Part shown: positions 41,620 to 50,916 of the stretch, in pieces | How positions within the stretch are numbered: the stretch's first letter is position 1 | How the letters are laid out: each line of letters begins with the position of its first letter | NCBI RefSeq assembly: GCF_009649785.1 | Contig: NZ_WJOK01000004.1 | Coordinates: 1 to 64,000, forward strand | Direction: 5' to 3' | Length of the DNA: 64,000 bases | From: Agrobacterium tumefaciens | GTDB taxonomy: Bacteria; Pseudomonadota; Alphaproteobacteria; Rhizobiales; Rhizobiaceae | Notes under the pieces: generated by a model | The model's input: only the letters and a program-made list of their open reading frames with translations | Databases searched by the model: none | Told to the model about the DNA's origin: nothing | Position numbers and translations under genes: made by a program

Positions 41620-43080
41620 TTAGCGCCTGTTGAGGGTGGACGTGCGGTTGCGGAAGCTGGCGATCCGTTGCTCGGTCCGGTCCGGGTCTGCGAATGCTGC
41701 AACATCGGAAAAAAACAGGTCGGCCTCCGCTCGCGTCATCAGTCCGCAAGCCACGGAAGCCTCCCGGACGGAAAGGCCGTTGGTGGCCGCATGCTTGGCG
41801 ACGGCAGATGCCGCCGGATAGCCGTAGATCGCCACGAGTGCCGTCGACAGGGCAAGCGATCCGGATGCATCGCTGAGGCCGCGCTCCGTATTGACGTTTA
41901 TCCCCGAGATACAATGGGAGACAAAAAGCGGAATCGCGCGTCGCATCAAACGAATGCTTTCGCTGATGGCTTCGAGAATGATCGATTCCCAGACATTGAG
42001 GTCAAGTTCACCCTCGGCGGCGCGGGTGACTGTGGCATCATTACCGATCACACGGAAGGAGACCTGCATCATCATTTCAGGCATAACCGGATTGACTTTG
42101 CCCGGCATGATCGACGAACCCGGCTGCACCGCTGGAAGGGTGACCTCGGCAAGCCCCGCCCGCGGTCCTGATGACATCAGGCGCAGATCGGCCGCAAATT
42201 TCGACAGGGTCAGGGCGATTGCTTTCAATGCGGCTGAAATCCTCACCCAATCGTCGGCATTTTGCAGCGCGTCGAAAAAATTCTCCTCCGGCTGATAAGA
42301 TTTGCCGGTCAGTGCCTGCAATTCTTCGAAGACGAAGCGGCGATAGGCTTGCGAGGCGCCAAAGGCAGTGCCGACGGCAGTGGCGCCAAGCGGCAGCCGC
42401 AGACAAACGTCTTCCAGACCAGACATCCCCGCCATCTGTCGCTCAAAGGCGGCTGAATAACCTGAAAACTGCTGACCGAAAGTGACAGGGAGCGCATCCT
42501 GCAAGCAGGTTCGACCAAGCTTGACCACGTCGCGAAAGGCATTCTCCTTGACCCGAAGAGCATCGACGAGAGAGCCCAGACCTGCGCGGAGGCCAGCCAG
42601 TTCACCCCCAACCGCCATTTTCATTGCCGAGGGAATGACATCGTTAGTGGATTGCGCCATGTTGACATGGGTATTGGCATGAACGGGATCCTGTCCCTTC
42701 CTGCCGGTCAGAATTTCACTTGCCCTGTTGGCCAGGACTTCGTTGACATTCATATTGGCCGCAGTACCGCCGCCGCCATGATAGATATCGACAGGAAAAT
42801 CCTGCCTGCCTGGCATTACAGCGTGTTCGCTCGCAGCCATTTCGATTGCCCCGGCGATCTGCGGATCAAGGTCGCCGGCCCTGCAATTGGCCCGTGCGGC
42901 AGCCTGCTTTATGGCAATAATCGCCGGGATGAAGCCTTCGATATCGGCGATCGTCCGGCCGGAAATCGAGAAATTCTCGACCGCGCGCGCCGTCTGGATG
43001 CCATAGGCCAGGGCGGCCGGCATCAGCCGTGTTCCGAGCGCATCTTCTTCCAGGCGCATTTCCGCTTGCCCTTCATCCAT
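41620..43080 (-). CDS. Aspartase/fumarase-superfamily lyase
   Basis: 486 residues. MRLEEDALGT, FPVDIYHGGGGTAANMN with NVNEVLANRA after it (95-120), HVNMAQSTNDVIPSA (138-152) and the flexible active-site loop GSSIMPGKVNP (321-331, catalytic Ser) are all as in aspartate ammonia-lyase. It would release fumarate from aspartate or, as in relatives acting on ethylenediamine- or imino-disuccinate, from an N-substituted aspartate. The neighbouring amine oxidases make the second option worth considering. Start is 1 base after the stop of the upstream oxidase; the Met at residue 8 is an alternative. Confidence 0.85.
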   Translation of the reverse strand: MDEGQAEMRLEEDALGTRLMPAALAYGIQTARAVENFSISGRTIADIEGFIPAIIAIKQAAARANCRAGDLDPQIAGAIEMAASEHAVMPGRQDFPVDIYHGGGGTAANMNVNEVLANRASEILTGRKGQDPVHANTHVNMAQSTNDVIPSAMKMAVGGELAGLRAGLGSLVDALRVKENAFRDVVKLGRTCLQDALPVTFGQQFSGYSAAFERQMAGMSGLEDVCLRLPLGATAVGTAFGASQAYRRFVFEELQALTGKSYQPEENFFDALQNADDWVRISAALKAIALTLSKFAADLRLMSSGPRAGLAEVTLPAVQPGSSIMPGKVNPVMPEMMMQVSFRVIGNDATVTRAAEGELDLNVWESIILEAISESIRLMRRAIPLFVSHCISGINVNTERGLSDASGSLALSTALVAIYGYPAASAVAKHAATNGLSVREASVACGLMTRAEADLFFSDVAAFADPDRTEQRIASFRNRTSTLNRR

Positions 43081-43081
43081 C

Positions 43082-44398
43082 TCAACGCCCCGGCCGGTCG
43101 AGGAAATCGCGCAGACGATACCATCCGGTAAAGGCAGGCAGGAACCAGGGCTTGCCGGAATAGAAAGGAACGGCGGTGAATTTTTGCCGGTCGAACGCCG
43201 ATTTGGCGTTTTGCTCGCCCAGGATCTTTCGCGCCGTCTGATAACCGAGATAGGTCATCAGCGCGACACCGTTGCCATTGCATCCCACCGCAAAATTCGC
43301 CCCATCGCGCTCACCGATATGAGCGAGCTTGTCAACCGTCATGGCGACGCTTCCGACCCAGGAATGGGTGATCTTGACGCCAGCGAGCTGGGGCCAAACA
43401 GCCAGCATCCTGGCATAGATGTGTTTTGCGGCGCGCCTTTCCGACATTTCGAACACTCCCGGGCGCGAACCGAACAGCAGCCGCGTCCCGTCCGTCGATG
43501 GTCGGCTGAAGATGAGATCCCGGCGGGTGTCCGAAATCATGCGGCCCTGCGGGATAAGCTCAGCCATCAGATCGGCCGGCAACGGCTCGGTAGCGATTTG
43601 ATAGCTCTTTACGGGCACGAGCCGGCGCGCCAATTCCGGCGTCGCATCATCCGCCGTATAGCCATTGGTCGCGACGATCACATCCTTCGTGCGGATCGTC
43701 CCACGCGCCGTTGGCACAATCTTATCGCGGTTTGGCCCGTCCTCAACGACGCCAGCACGGGCGTGGGAACGCAGCATGACACCGGCAGCCTTGGCCCGCC
43801 CGCGCAGCGCCTTGTGGTAAAGTCCCGGATGCAGGCCGCCATAGTCATCTATCAGCATACCCCCGTGATAATAATCCGAACCGATGGCCGCGCGCTGCTG
43901 ATCTCGATCAAGGAAGCTGACCTTCACGCCAGTCTTTTCGGCAAGCAGAGCGCCGTGGCGCTTCAGCGTCACGTAGTCTGTGGCGGTGTGGGCGCCAAAG
44001 AAGCGACCAGTCAGCTTCAGCCCGGCATCGAGCTTCTCCGTGTCGATTAACATTTTCAGATATTCGAAGCTTTCGTTACTTTCGCCGATAAGCCGGTTGA
44101 TCAACTCCGGGTCAATTCCCTTGATGGCGCCGCCAACGACGAGCTTCTGGCCGCTGGACACCATTCCGCCGGACCTCGTCGAGCAGCCGGAACCGAGCCG
44201 GTCACTGTCCAGCACGACAACGGAGCGTCCGGCACGCGCAAGGTGGGTTGCGGCAGCAAGACCGGCATAGCCGGAGCCGACAACCACGACGTCGGCATAC
44301 TCGGGAACGGGATCGAGATTCGTCTCCGGCTCGGCCTCCTCCCACCAATAGGGAGCTTCCTTGAAATCGGCGGCGTAGATATCGTCAAACTTACGCAT
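43082..44398 (-). CDS. FAD-dependent amine oxidase (PuuB/DadA type), copy 2
   Basis: 438 residues from the ATG at 44398; a TTG at 44443 next to the upstream stop is an alternative giving 453. After a 40-residue leader with SYWW-like APYWWEEAEPE, the FAD motif is YADVVVVGSGYAGLAAATHLARAG, then DSDRLGSGCSTRSGGM. The C-terminal VGCNGNGVALMTYLGYQTA completes the FAD pocket. The leader and overall plan resemble gamma-glutamylputrescine oxidase. Probably transcribed with the amino-acid ABC genes upstream. Confidence 0.85.
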   Translation of the reverse strand: MRKFDDIYAADFKEAPYWWEEAEPETNLDPVPEYADVVVVGSGYAGLAAATHLARAGRSVVVLDSDRLGSGCSTRSGGMVSSGQKLVVGGAIKGIDPELINRLIGESNESFEYLKMLIDTEKLDAGLKLTGRFFGAHTATDYVTLKRHGALLAEKTGVKVSFLDRDQQRAAIGSDYYHGGMLIDDYGGLHPGLYHKALRGRAKAAGVMLRSHARAGVVEDGPNRDKIVPTARGTIRTKDVIVATNGYTADDATPELARRLVPVKSYQIATEPLPADLMAELIPQGRMISDTRRDLIFSRPSTDGTRLLFGSRPGVFEMSERRAAKHIYARMLAVWPQLAGVKITHSWVGSVAMTVDKLAHIGERDGANFAVGCNGNGVALMTYLGYQTARKILGEQNAKSAFDRQKFTAVPFYSGKPWFLPAFTGWYRLRDFLDRPGR

Positions 44399-44443
44399 TG
44401 CATACCGGGCCGCTGAGGCCCGCCTTTCAGGAGTTTTGGGCAA

Positions 44444-45190
44444 TCACAGAACCTGGCCAAGAAATTCGCGTGTGCGCGGATCTTTTGGATGGTCGAACAG
44501 CTCGACGGGTGGGGCACTTTCAACAATCAACCCCCGGTCGGTGAAGCAGACGCGGTGTGAAACCTCACGCGCGAATTTCATTTCGTGGGTGACGAGGACA
44601 CAGGTCAGCCCTTCCTCAACAAGCTCGCGGATCGTAACGAGAACCTCCTTGACCGTTTCCGGGTCCAGGGCGGCAGTCACCTCATCGAAAAGAATGACTT
44701 CCGGCTGCATGGCAAGTGCGCGGGCAATAGCCACGCGTTGCTGCTGGCCGCCGGAAAGCTGGCCAGGATAGCTGTCGGCCTTTTCCGACAGGCGCACCTT
44801 GGCGAGAAGCTTCCGGGCGCGATCCGCGACCTCTGCCTTGTCATGGCCGAGCACTTGGATCGGCGCCATCATGATGTTTTCCAGGGCGGTGCGATGCGGA
44901 AAGAGATTGTACTGCTGGAACACCATCGCCACCTGGTGGCGCAATGGCCGCATTGCCTTCTCGGTGCGCATCTCGTGCACCTTGTGATTTCCCACCCGGA
45001 TAAAACCCTCATTGACCGGAATCAGGCCGTTGATGCAGCGCAAAATGGTCGACTTTCCGGAACCGGACGGTCCGATGATGCAGACAGCCTCCCCCTTGCC
45101 GACGCTGAGGGAAATTCCTTTCAGGACCTCGAACGTGCCGAAAGATTTCCGGATGCCATCGATCTCGATCAGGGCGTTGGAGCGGTTCAT
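44444..45190 (-). CDS. Polar amino-acid ABC transporter ATPase (GlnQ type)
   Basis: 248 residues. Walker A GPSGSGKSTILRCINGL, the Q-loop VFQQYNLFPHRTALENI, signature LSGGQQQRVAIARALAMQP and Walker B ILFDEVTAALDPE are all intact. The sequence is typical of the histidine/glutamine subfamily. Start overlaps the permease stop (ATGA). It energises the two permeases and binding protein encoded just upstream. Confidence 0.94.
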   Translation of the reverse strand: MNRSNALIEIDGIRKSFGTFEVLKGISLSVGKGEAVCIIGPSGSGKSTILRCINGLIPVNEGFIRVGNHKVHEMRTEKAMRPLRHQVAMVFQQYNLFPHRTALENIMMAPIQVLGHDKAEVADRARKLLAKVRLSEKADSYPGQLSGGQQQRVAIARALAMQPEVILFDEVTAALDPETVKEVLVTIRELVEEGLTCVLVTHEMKFAREVSHRVCFTDRGLIVESAPPVELFDHPKDPRTREFLGQVL

Positions 45191-45999
45191 AGATTGTCTC
45201 CTTTAACCGCATGCTCCAGGCGCCGCGCGAAGATCGCGATCGGGTAGCAATAGGCAAAAAACAGGAAGAGGATGGTCAGATAAAAATAGACGAGCGCCCG
45301 TTCGCTCTCCATCGCCAGTGAGGTGTTGAGGATGGTCAAGACGTCCTGAATACCCGTGACCGTGGCAAGCGCGGTTGCAATCATCAGCAGGGCATAGAGG
45401 TTCATCCAGCCAGGTATCATCCGACGCAAGGCCTGGGGAAGGATGACGTAACGATAGATCTGCAGCTGGGTGTAACCGAGCGAACGGGACGCCTCCCATT
45501 GACCGCTATGGATCGACTGCACCGCCCCGCGAATGACTTCGGAGAAGTTTGCCGCCGTCGGTAACGCCAGCCCGATGACCGCCTTTACGAAAGGCGGGAA
45601 AGGAATGACTAAGCCGAAGATCTTCATCTCGAAAGGAAGAATGTAAAGCATCGCGAAAAGCAGGACGAGCCAGGGCGAGTTTCGCAGGAAATTCATGACG
45701 AAAAATGCCGGCAGGCGAATGAAGGGCGATTTTGCGAGCGTCGCAAGACCCATCGCGGTGCCAAGGGTAGTCGCCACCGCCATGGAGGCAATCGACAGCA
45801 GGATGTTGAGGATGAAGCCGCCGCTTATCGGCCAGCCGGAGCCGGAGCCTGTCAGGAGCAGTGGCAGGCGCACGGCGACGCGGTTCCAGTGTTGCGCGCC
45901 GCCGGCGAGTGCATCGATCGCAATCCAGATTGCCACCGCAAGCGCGATGAAAAGCAGGACGGCGCGTTTCTTGTTTTCGTAAGTCATGGTGGAGACCAT
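45187..45999 (-). CDS. Polar amino-acid ABC transporter permease (1)
   Basis: 270 residues, HisM/GlnP family. Membrane helices include AVLLFIALAVAIWIAIDAL and the core FFVMNFLRNSPWLVLLFAMLYILPF. The coupling segment SGQWEASRSLGYTQLQIYRYVILPQALRRMIPGW is diagnostic. The Met at 45987 (MTYENKK) may be the true start. It is 2 bases from the second permease. Confidence 0.92.
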   Translation of the reverse strand: MVSTMTYENKKRAVLLFIALAVAIWIAIDALAGGAQHWNRVAVRLPLLLTGSGSGWPISGGFILNILLSIASMAVATTLGTAMGLATLAKSPFIRLPAFFVMNFLRNSPWLVLLFAMLYILPFEMKIFGLVIPFPPFVKAVIGLALPTAANFSEVIRGAVQSIHSGQWEASRSLGYTQLQIYRYVILPQALRRMIPGWMNLYALLMIATALATVTGIQDVLTILNTSLAMESERALVYFYLTILFLFFAYCYPIAIFARRLEHAVKGDNL

Positions 46000-46001
46000 G
46001 G

Positions 46002-46718
46002 TCAGTGTCCCTTTCCATAACCGGGGAAAGCCATCCAGGCTTCGAGCCTGGACATTGCAAATGTCAGGATGGATACGAGCCCCACATAGATGACGAGCAC
46101 GAGGATCATGACCTCGAGTGTGCGAAACGTGTCGTTGTAGATCTGGCCGGCGTAGTACATCAGTTCCGGCACCGTAATGACCGAAGCCTGAGAGGTTGTT
46201 TTGAACAGGTTGGTGAGAATGTTGGTAATCGCCGGCAGGCTGATGCGCACAGCGATCGGCGCCTCAACTTTCCAGAAACGCGACCACCGGCTGTATCCGA
46301 GCGACCGGGCCGCTTCTATGATCGACCGCGGCATGGTTTCGATGCCGGACCTGAAAGCCTCGATCGCCAGCGCTCCGCCGAACAGGCTGAGCGAAATCGA
46401 GGCGCAGGCGAATGCACTCAGAAGCGGCATCTGCAGACCGGTGGAGGGATCGGTGACTTTCAACCCCAGTGTCGACAGCGTGAAATAGGCGAACAGCATC
46501 TGCAACAGTGGCGGCGTGTTGCGGAACACCTCCACGAACAACTCGATGATGGCATCCAGCCAGAAAATCCGCAAAGTCAGCGCAAGCGCACCGAGAAGGC
46601 CGATGATGATCGCGGCACTGGATGACAGTGCCGCAAGTTTGAGTGTGTTGAGGACCCCGGTGAGCAGCCATTGCTGATAGGCTGGATCCGTAAGCCAGGA
46701 ATAATCAAGACCGAACAA
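46002..46718 (-). CDS. Polar amino-acid ABC transporter permease (2)
   Basis: 238 residues. LLTGVLNTLKLAALSSSAAIIIGLLGALAL, FVEVFRNTPPLLQMLF and the coupling helix MPRSIIEAARSLGYSRWSRFWKVEAPIAVRI identify the HisQ/GltK type. It forms a heterodimer with the other permease. It starts 18 bases after the binding-protein gene, so all four importer genes form one transcript. Confidence 0.92.
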   Translation of the reverse strand: MFGLDYSWLTDPAYQQWLLTGVLNTLKLAALSSSAAIIIGLLGALALTLRIFWLDAIIELFVEVFRNTPPLLQMLFAYFTLSTLGLKVTDPSTGLQMPLLSAFACASISLSLFGGALAIEAFRSGIETMPRSIIEAARSLGYSRWSRFWKVEAPIAVRISLPAITNILTNLFKTTSQASVITVPELMYYAGQIYNDTFRTLEVMILVLVIYVGLVSILTFAMSRLEAWMAFPGYGKGH

Positions 46719-46736
46719 TAGCTGCTCCAGACCCTA

Positions 46737-47570
46737 TCAGTTCAGTTTTGCTTTGGCAGCCTTGGCGCGCTCGGCAATGTAATCGGCGTGGGGAATATTG
46801 AACTCGGTTTCCCAGGCGATCATCTTGCCTTCGGCTTCCGCCTTGGTAATGGCCTTGTCCACGGCCTCCTGGAACGCCTTGTCGCCTTCGCGGATACCAC
46901 CTGCCATCGGCAGATACTCATAGGTGGGGACGGCGACCTTGTAGCCCTTCCAGTCCGCTTCCTGAACCTTAAGGTCAAGGGTCATCTGGTCGAAGACAAA
47001 ACCTACGCAACGATTGTCGCGCAAAGCGCGCATGGCCTCCGGTTGGGTCTTGAAGGCAACGAGCTGGATTCCGAATTCCTCGGTCATCTTCTTGTTATAA
47101 TAGGATCCCTGAATGCCGCAGACCGGCTTACCCTTCAGTTCCTCCCATTTGCTGGTGGTCGCTTCTTTGGCCATCATGACGGCCGGGCCTGGCGACGATA
47201 CGTAAGCGGTGGTGAAATCGATGACCTTGTCGCGCTCCGGCGTGACGCCAAGCGTCGCGAAAATCGCATCGATACGACCAGCGGTCAGGAACTCGATACG
47301 ATTGGCGGCAACGACCGGCACAAATTCGATCTTGTCTGAAGACCCCAGAAGTTCCTTGGCGACGTATTTCGCCAGTTCGACTTCGAAGCCGATGATCTCA
47401 CCCTTGTCGTTGAGATACCCATAAGGTGGATAATCGTTCTTGACGCCGACGATCAGCTTGTCGCGGGCCTTGACGTCATCAAGCGTACCGGCGAGCGCGG
47501 CACTGGCCGCCAGCATGCCCAAGGCCGCCAGGGCGGTAGTTGCGAGAATGTTTGCTGCTTTTTTCTTCAT
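46737..47570 (-). CDS. Polar amino-acid ABC transporter periplasmic binding protein
   Basis: 277 residues from the ATG at 47570 (GGGGAAC upstream). Signal peptide of about 28 residues (KKKAANILATTALAALGM, ending ASAALAG). LIVGVKNDYPPYGYLNDKGEIIGFEVELAKYVA is the family 3 signature. RIDAIFATLGVTPERDKVIDFT and GIQGSYYNKK follow. The arginine and aspartate that clamp the amino-acid backbone are therefore present. First gene of the importer operon, divergent from the IclR gene at 47746. Confidence 0.93.
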   Translation of the reverse strand: MKKKAANILATTALAALGMLAASAALAGTLDDVKARDKLIVGVKNDYPPYGYLNDKGEIIGFEVELAKYVAKELLGSSDKIEFVPVVAANRIEFLTAGRIDAIFATLGVTPERDKVIDFTTAYVSSPGPAVMMAKEATTSKWEELKGKPVCGIQGSYYNKKMTEEFGIQLVAFKTQPEAMRALRDNRCVGFVFDQMTLDLKVQEADWKGYKVAVPTYEYLPMAGGIREGDKAFQEAVDKAITKAEAEGKMIAWETEFNIPHADYIAERAKAAKAKLN

Positions 47571-47696
47571 TTTGTTCCCCTGTTTGTTCAAGCGGGTCTG
47601 GCGTTCTCGAAACCCGCAGGTCGTCTTCAAAATCAAGCTGCCTACAAAATATTCACTTATTTAATCTGCTCAATTTTGGTCATTGAATACGCAGTT

Positions 47697-47742
47697 TTCT
47701 CATTATACAAGTTATTGAGATTTTATTTTCATAATGTGAGAA
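47697..47742. promoter_or_regulatory. Inverted repeats between the amino-acid importer and the IclR gene
   Basis: TTCTCATTAT (47697-47706) and ATAATGTGAGAA (47731-47742) are inverted copies differing by a two-base insertion. A third element TTATTGAGA lies between them. A separate TCAAT-N7-ATTGA sits at 47670-47686. The region is AT-rich and likely carries both divergent promoters and the IclR operator. Confidence 0.45.
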
Positions 47743-47745
47743 GAT

Positions 47746-48516
47746 ATGGCCAAATCCACCCAATCCTCTTCTGGTGGCGCGCAGCTTCTGGATCGAGCGG
47801 TAGCTCTTCTCGATCTTGTTGCAGACGGCGGCGTACAGGGCGTCACGCTCAAGGAACTGACGAACAGATCCGGACTCAACACGGCTACCTGCCACCGCAT
47901 CCTCAACACGCTGGTCGGCCACAAGCTCCTCGCCCGTGACGACAGGAAGCGCTGTTACCGGCTGGGCGCGCGTATGGCGATTTACGGTGCGCGCGCCGCA
48001 CGTGGACCTGGCATCATCAGCCGCTGCGAAATGGCGCTGACCCGCATTCGGCGCCGAACTGGCGATACCATCCACCTGATGGCCCGGCTGAACCACGATT
48101 CCGTTTGCCTCGACAGACGCGACGGAGAATGCGTGGTGCCGACACTGACCGGCTCGATCGGTGGTTCGGTCCCGCTTGGCGTCGGTCCAGGCTCAATTGC
48201 CATGCTCGCCTTCCTCGAAGAGGACGAACAGGAATTCATCATCCGCGCCAATATCGAGCGCTATGCCGCCTACCGCGATCTCACCGCCGACAAAGTGCGC
48301 CGACTGATCGCTGAAACACGCGAACGCGGTTATGCAATCGACGTCGGCGAGCTTATCCCCGGGATTGCCGGCGTTTCCGTGCCGATTTTTTCGGATGGTA
48401 CAACGCCAAACGCTTCCCTGGGCTTCACACTTTTAAGTGCCAAGCTGGAGCCCGGCACATTGGAGCAATATGCGATGCTGCTGAAGGACGAAATCTCGGC
48501 GATCGTCGATCAATAG
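47746..48516 (+). CDS. IclR-family transcriptional regulator
   Basis: 256 residues. HTH AQLLDRAVALLDLVADGG and TNRSGLNTATCHRILNTLVGHKLL (about 12-62), then the effector domain with SVPLGVGPGSIAMLAFLEEDEQ and RGYAIDVGELIPGIAGVSVPI. Divergent from the amino-acid importer and hence its probable regulator. The 3' end overlaps the convergent SDR gene by 7 bases. Third IclR protein in this window; its effector-domain cysteines differ from the other two. Confidence 0.9.
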   Translation: MAKSTQSSSGGAQLLDRAVALLDLVADGGVQGVTLKELTNRSGLNTATCHRILNTLVGHKLLARDDRKRCYRLGARMAIYGARAARGPGIISRCEMALTRIRRRTGDTIHLMARLNHDSVCLDRRDGECVVPTLTGSIGGSVPLGVGPGSIAMLAFLEEDEQEFIIRANIERYAAYRDLTADKVRRLIAETRERGYAIDVGELIPGIAGVSVPIFSDGTTPNASLGFTLLSAKLEPGTLEQYAMLLKDEISAIVDQ

Positions 48517-49211
48517 CTGTCATCGAGCAGGCAGTTGACCCAGAATTCCGAAACACTCGCGCGGTTCGGCAAACTGACGACATGCAGGATGGAGCTGGCA
48601 ATATCTGCAGGTTGGGTCAGGGTGTCCGACGGCGTCGCGCCTGCCAGAGGCAGCCCCATATCAGTCGCAACGAAACCCGGACATATGGCGGTCGCCCTCA
48701 CACCCTTGTCGAAACCGGCATGACGGATTGCATGCGACAGGCCAAGGGCTGCGAATTTCGAGACCGAGTAGGCGCCAGACACGGCCGATTTGACCCTTTT
48801 CCCCGATAGCGAGGCGACAATCGCCACGCGACCTGCTCCGGACGCGATTAGCGGGTCCCAGCAGGCCTGCACAAGGCGCCGCGGGCCATTGACGTTGACG
48901 TCCATCAATGAGGCGAACTCCTCGTCAGTCGCTTCCACCACGGTCTTGCGCACCATGACGCCGGCGTTGGCAACAACAGCATCGATGCGGCCGAACCGTG
49001 CCAGAACGGCAGCCGCCCAGTCGACAGGCGATTGCGGGGCGAGCGCGTCATAGGCCTGCACGTGGACTAACGCTGGATCTGCCCATTCCGGCAGTAGCGG
49101 CGTGCGCATTCCAAGCGAGACCTTCCAGCCGGCCTCCATAAAGGCCCTGCCAGTGGCAGCACCGATACCGCGATTGCCTCCGGAAATGAGGACGGTTTTC
49201 CTGTCGGTCAT
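48510..49211 (-). CDS. Short-chain dehydrogenase/reductase
   Basis: 233 residues, slightly short for the family. SGGNRGIGAATGRAF is the cofactor motif, VANAGVM the NAG motif, VASLSGKR holds the Ser and GAYSVSKFAALGL the Tyr-x-x-x-Lys. The C-terminus lacks the usual VDGG element and ends ASVSEFWVNCLLDDSY, as in the SDR group near YdfG-like oxidoreductases. It follows an FAD oxidase gene by 15 bases and is probably co-transcribed with it. Confidence 0.85.
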   Translation of the reverse strand: MTDRKTVLISGGNRGIGAATGRAFMEAGWKVSLGMRTPLLPEWADPALVHVQAYDALAPQSPVDWAAAVLARFGRIDAVVANAGVMVRKTVVEATDEEFASLMDVNVNGPRRLVQACWDPLIASGAGRVAIVASLSGKRVKSAVSGAYSVSKFAALGLSHAIRHAGFDKGVRATAICPGFVATDMGLPLAGATPSDTLTQPADIASSILHVVSLPNRASVSEFWVNCLLDDSY

Positions 49212-49226
49212 ATAGGTTTTCCTTTC

Positions 49227-50549
49227 TCAGGCATGGGGCAGAAGGGTGGCGCCTTCCTTGCGGGTTGCACGGTTTTCCTGCATGCGAAAATAACGAAGGC
49301 GCAGACCGGGCGCGAAGGACATCAGCAACGGCGCCTTGTGCAGCGGTTCGATTTTCAGGGAGAGATCCTTGTCCGGCACGCCCAGCGCCCATTCTGACAA
49401 GACGCCGCCAAGCATGGAGCCGGTTGGCACCCCGCGGCCAGAAAGTCCCGTACAGGCAACGATGCCGGGCGCCAGATCATAGAGCCTCGGGACAGTGCGC
49501 ATCTGCATGTCCAGTTCGCCGAACCAGAAATATTCCCAACGGATTTCCTCGCTGATCTGCGGATGAAGGAATTTCAGCCGGTCTGTGAGAACCTGCCGGG
49601 TATAGTCAGGGTCGGCGCCACGCTGGCCCATGGGGAACATGGAGGCAACAATGCGACCTTCACGGTTGTATTTGTAGACATAGATATCGCCGCGCCCATC
49701 ATGCATGGTCGTATTGTGGGGCAGGACTTTTGCGCGCGTTTCCGGATCGAGCGGCTGGGTGGCCGCGAGAAATACTTTCTTGATGCGGAAGCTTTTATCG
49801 AGGTTTTTCCAGCCACCGACGGTGTAGGCGCCGGTCGCGAAGATCACCTTTTCAGCCAGCACAGTGCCCCGGGGCGTTCGCACGGACCATTTCCCGGCCT
49901 CTGGCTGGACATCCTCGACCGGGGACGCGGTAAACACCTGCCCGCCCTCTGCGATAACGGCGCGCGCAAGGCCACGTGCGTATGAAAGCGGGTTCAAATG
50001 ACCGCCCTCCTCGTGATACCAGGCGCCATAAAAACGAGGGCTTCCTGTCAACGCTTCGACCTCGTCCCTGCCAATGACCCGGCAGCGCGCGCCAGCGCCG
50101 GCATATGCATCAGACTTCATCTGCAGCGTGGACATGGCGCCGGGACGCAATGCGCCCATAACATAACCATTCTGGACCCATTCGCAGTCGATTCCGTAGG
50201 TCGAGATCATCTCGACGACGCGATCATTGGCCCGCGTCTGGCGGTGAATAAGGCGCTCCGCCCAGGGCTCGCCCAGAATTTTTCCGAGCGACGGCAGGCT
50301 GTAATAGCTGAAGGTCGGGGTGCAGTGGCCGGCATTGCGGCCCGAACCGCCAAAACCTGCCTCTTGCGCTTCGACCAAAGCAACCTTGACGCCCCTGCGC
50401 GCAAGCTCCAGCGCCGTCGTCAATCCGGTATATCCCGCGCCCACGACACAGACGTCCACATCGACACGGCCTTCGAGCCTCGCGGTTTTCGGTGCGGGCG
50501 CTGCGGTTGCAAACCACAAGGTTTGGTCAAAAGGTGAAAATTTTCCCAA
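49227..50549 (-). CDS. FAD-dependent amine oxidase (PuuB/DadA type), copy 3
   Basis: 440 residues from a TTG at 50549, chosen because TTGAGGAGAACGAA places a Shine-Dalgarno 6-7 bases before it; the upstream frame has no start with such a site. The N-terminus GKFSPFDQTLWFATAAPAPKTARL is typical of gamma-glutamylputrescine-oxidase-like proteins. The FAD motif is DVCVVGAGYTGLTTALELARRG, then GFGGSGRNAGHCTP. ACTGLSGRGVPTGSMLGGVL closes the FAD site. Substrate is probably a secondary amine or N-substituted amino acid. Confidence 0.85.
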   Translation of the reverse strand: MGKFSPFDQTLWFATAAPAPKTARLEGRVDVDVCVVGAGYTGLTTALELARRGVKVALVEAQEAGFGGSGRNAGHCTPTFSYYSLPSLGKILGEPWAERLIHRQTRANDRVVEMISTYGIDCEWVQNGYVMGALRPGAMSTLQMKSDAYAGAGARCRVIGRDEVEALTGSPRFYGAWYHEEGGHLNPLSYARGLARAVIAEGGQVFTASPVEDVQPEAGKWSVRTPRGTVLAEKVIFATGAYTVGGWKNLDKSFRIKKVFLAATQPLDPETRAKVLPHNTTMHDGRGDIYVYKYNREGRIVASMFPMGQRGADPDYTRQVLTDRLKFLHPQISEEIRWEYFWFGELDMQMRTVPRLYDLAPGIVACTGLSGRGVPTGSMLGGVLSEWALGVPDKDLSLKIEPLHKAPLLMSFAPGLRLRYFRMQENRATRKEGATLLPHA

Positions 50550-50914
50550 ATTCGTTCTCCTCAAGGCACACGAAGGTAATCCGGGAACAGCGCAGTTCCG
50601 GGAAAAGATGTCTCGACATGGATTACAGATGAGCACTGCTGATTTTCTATGCGTGCCAGATTTTACAGCAAATCGTCAATCGCGATCTCATATTACGACC
50701 GTCATAGCGTTCTTTTTTCATATAGTGATTTTTTTGCCGTGCGACGAGCGGCAAGCATGGATCGGCAGATAGCCAGACAACACCGGCCACTGCCGGACGC
50801 ATTGAGGTCGGACCCGATTATTCAACCGCCAACACGAGACTGCCCAGGGCTTGACTCGCGGAAAATCAAAAGATATGTCACTTTCAATTCTAATATATCA
50901 GTTAGGCATTTGAT
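50550..50914. other. Divergent intergenic region before the alginate regulator
   Basis: 365 bases without a supportable gene. It has an AT-rich middle (about 50660-50740) and, near the right end, TTGACT at 50851 plus a repeated GATATGTC at 50872 and 50912. The palindromic element at 50895-50916 is listed separately. Confidence 0.5.
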
Positions 50915-50916
50915 AT
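50895..50916. promoter_or_regulatory. ATATCA-N10-TGATAT element overlapping the GntR start codon
   Basis: Arms at 50895-50900 and 50911-50916; the right arm reaches into the ATG at 50915. GATATGTC from the right arm is repeated at 50872. A dimeric GntR protein bound here would block its own transcription or initiation, so it is a candidate autoregulatory site. Confidence 0.4.
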
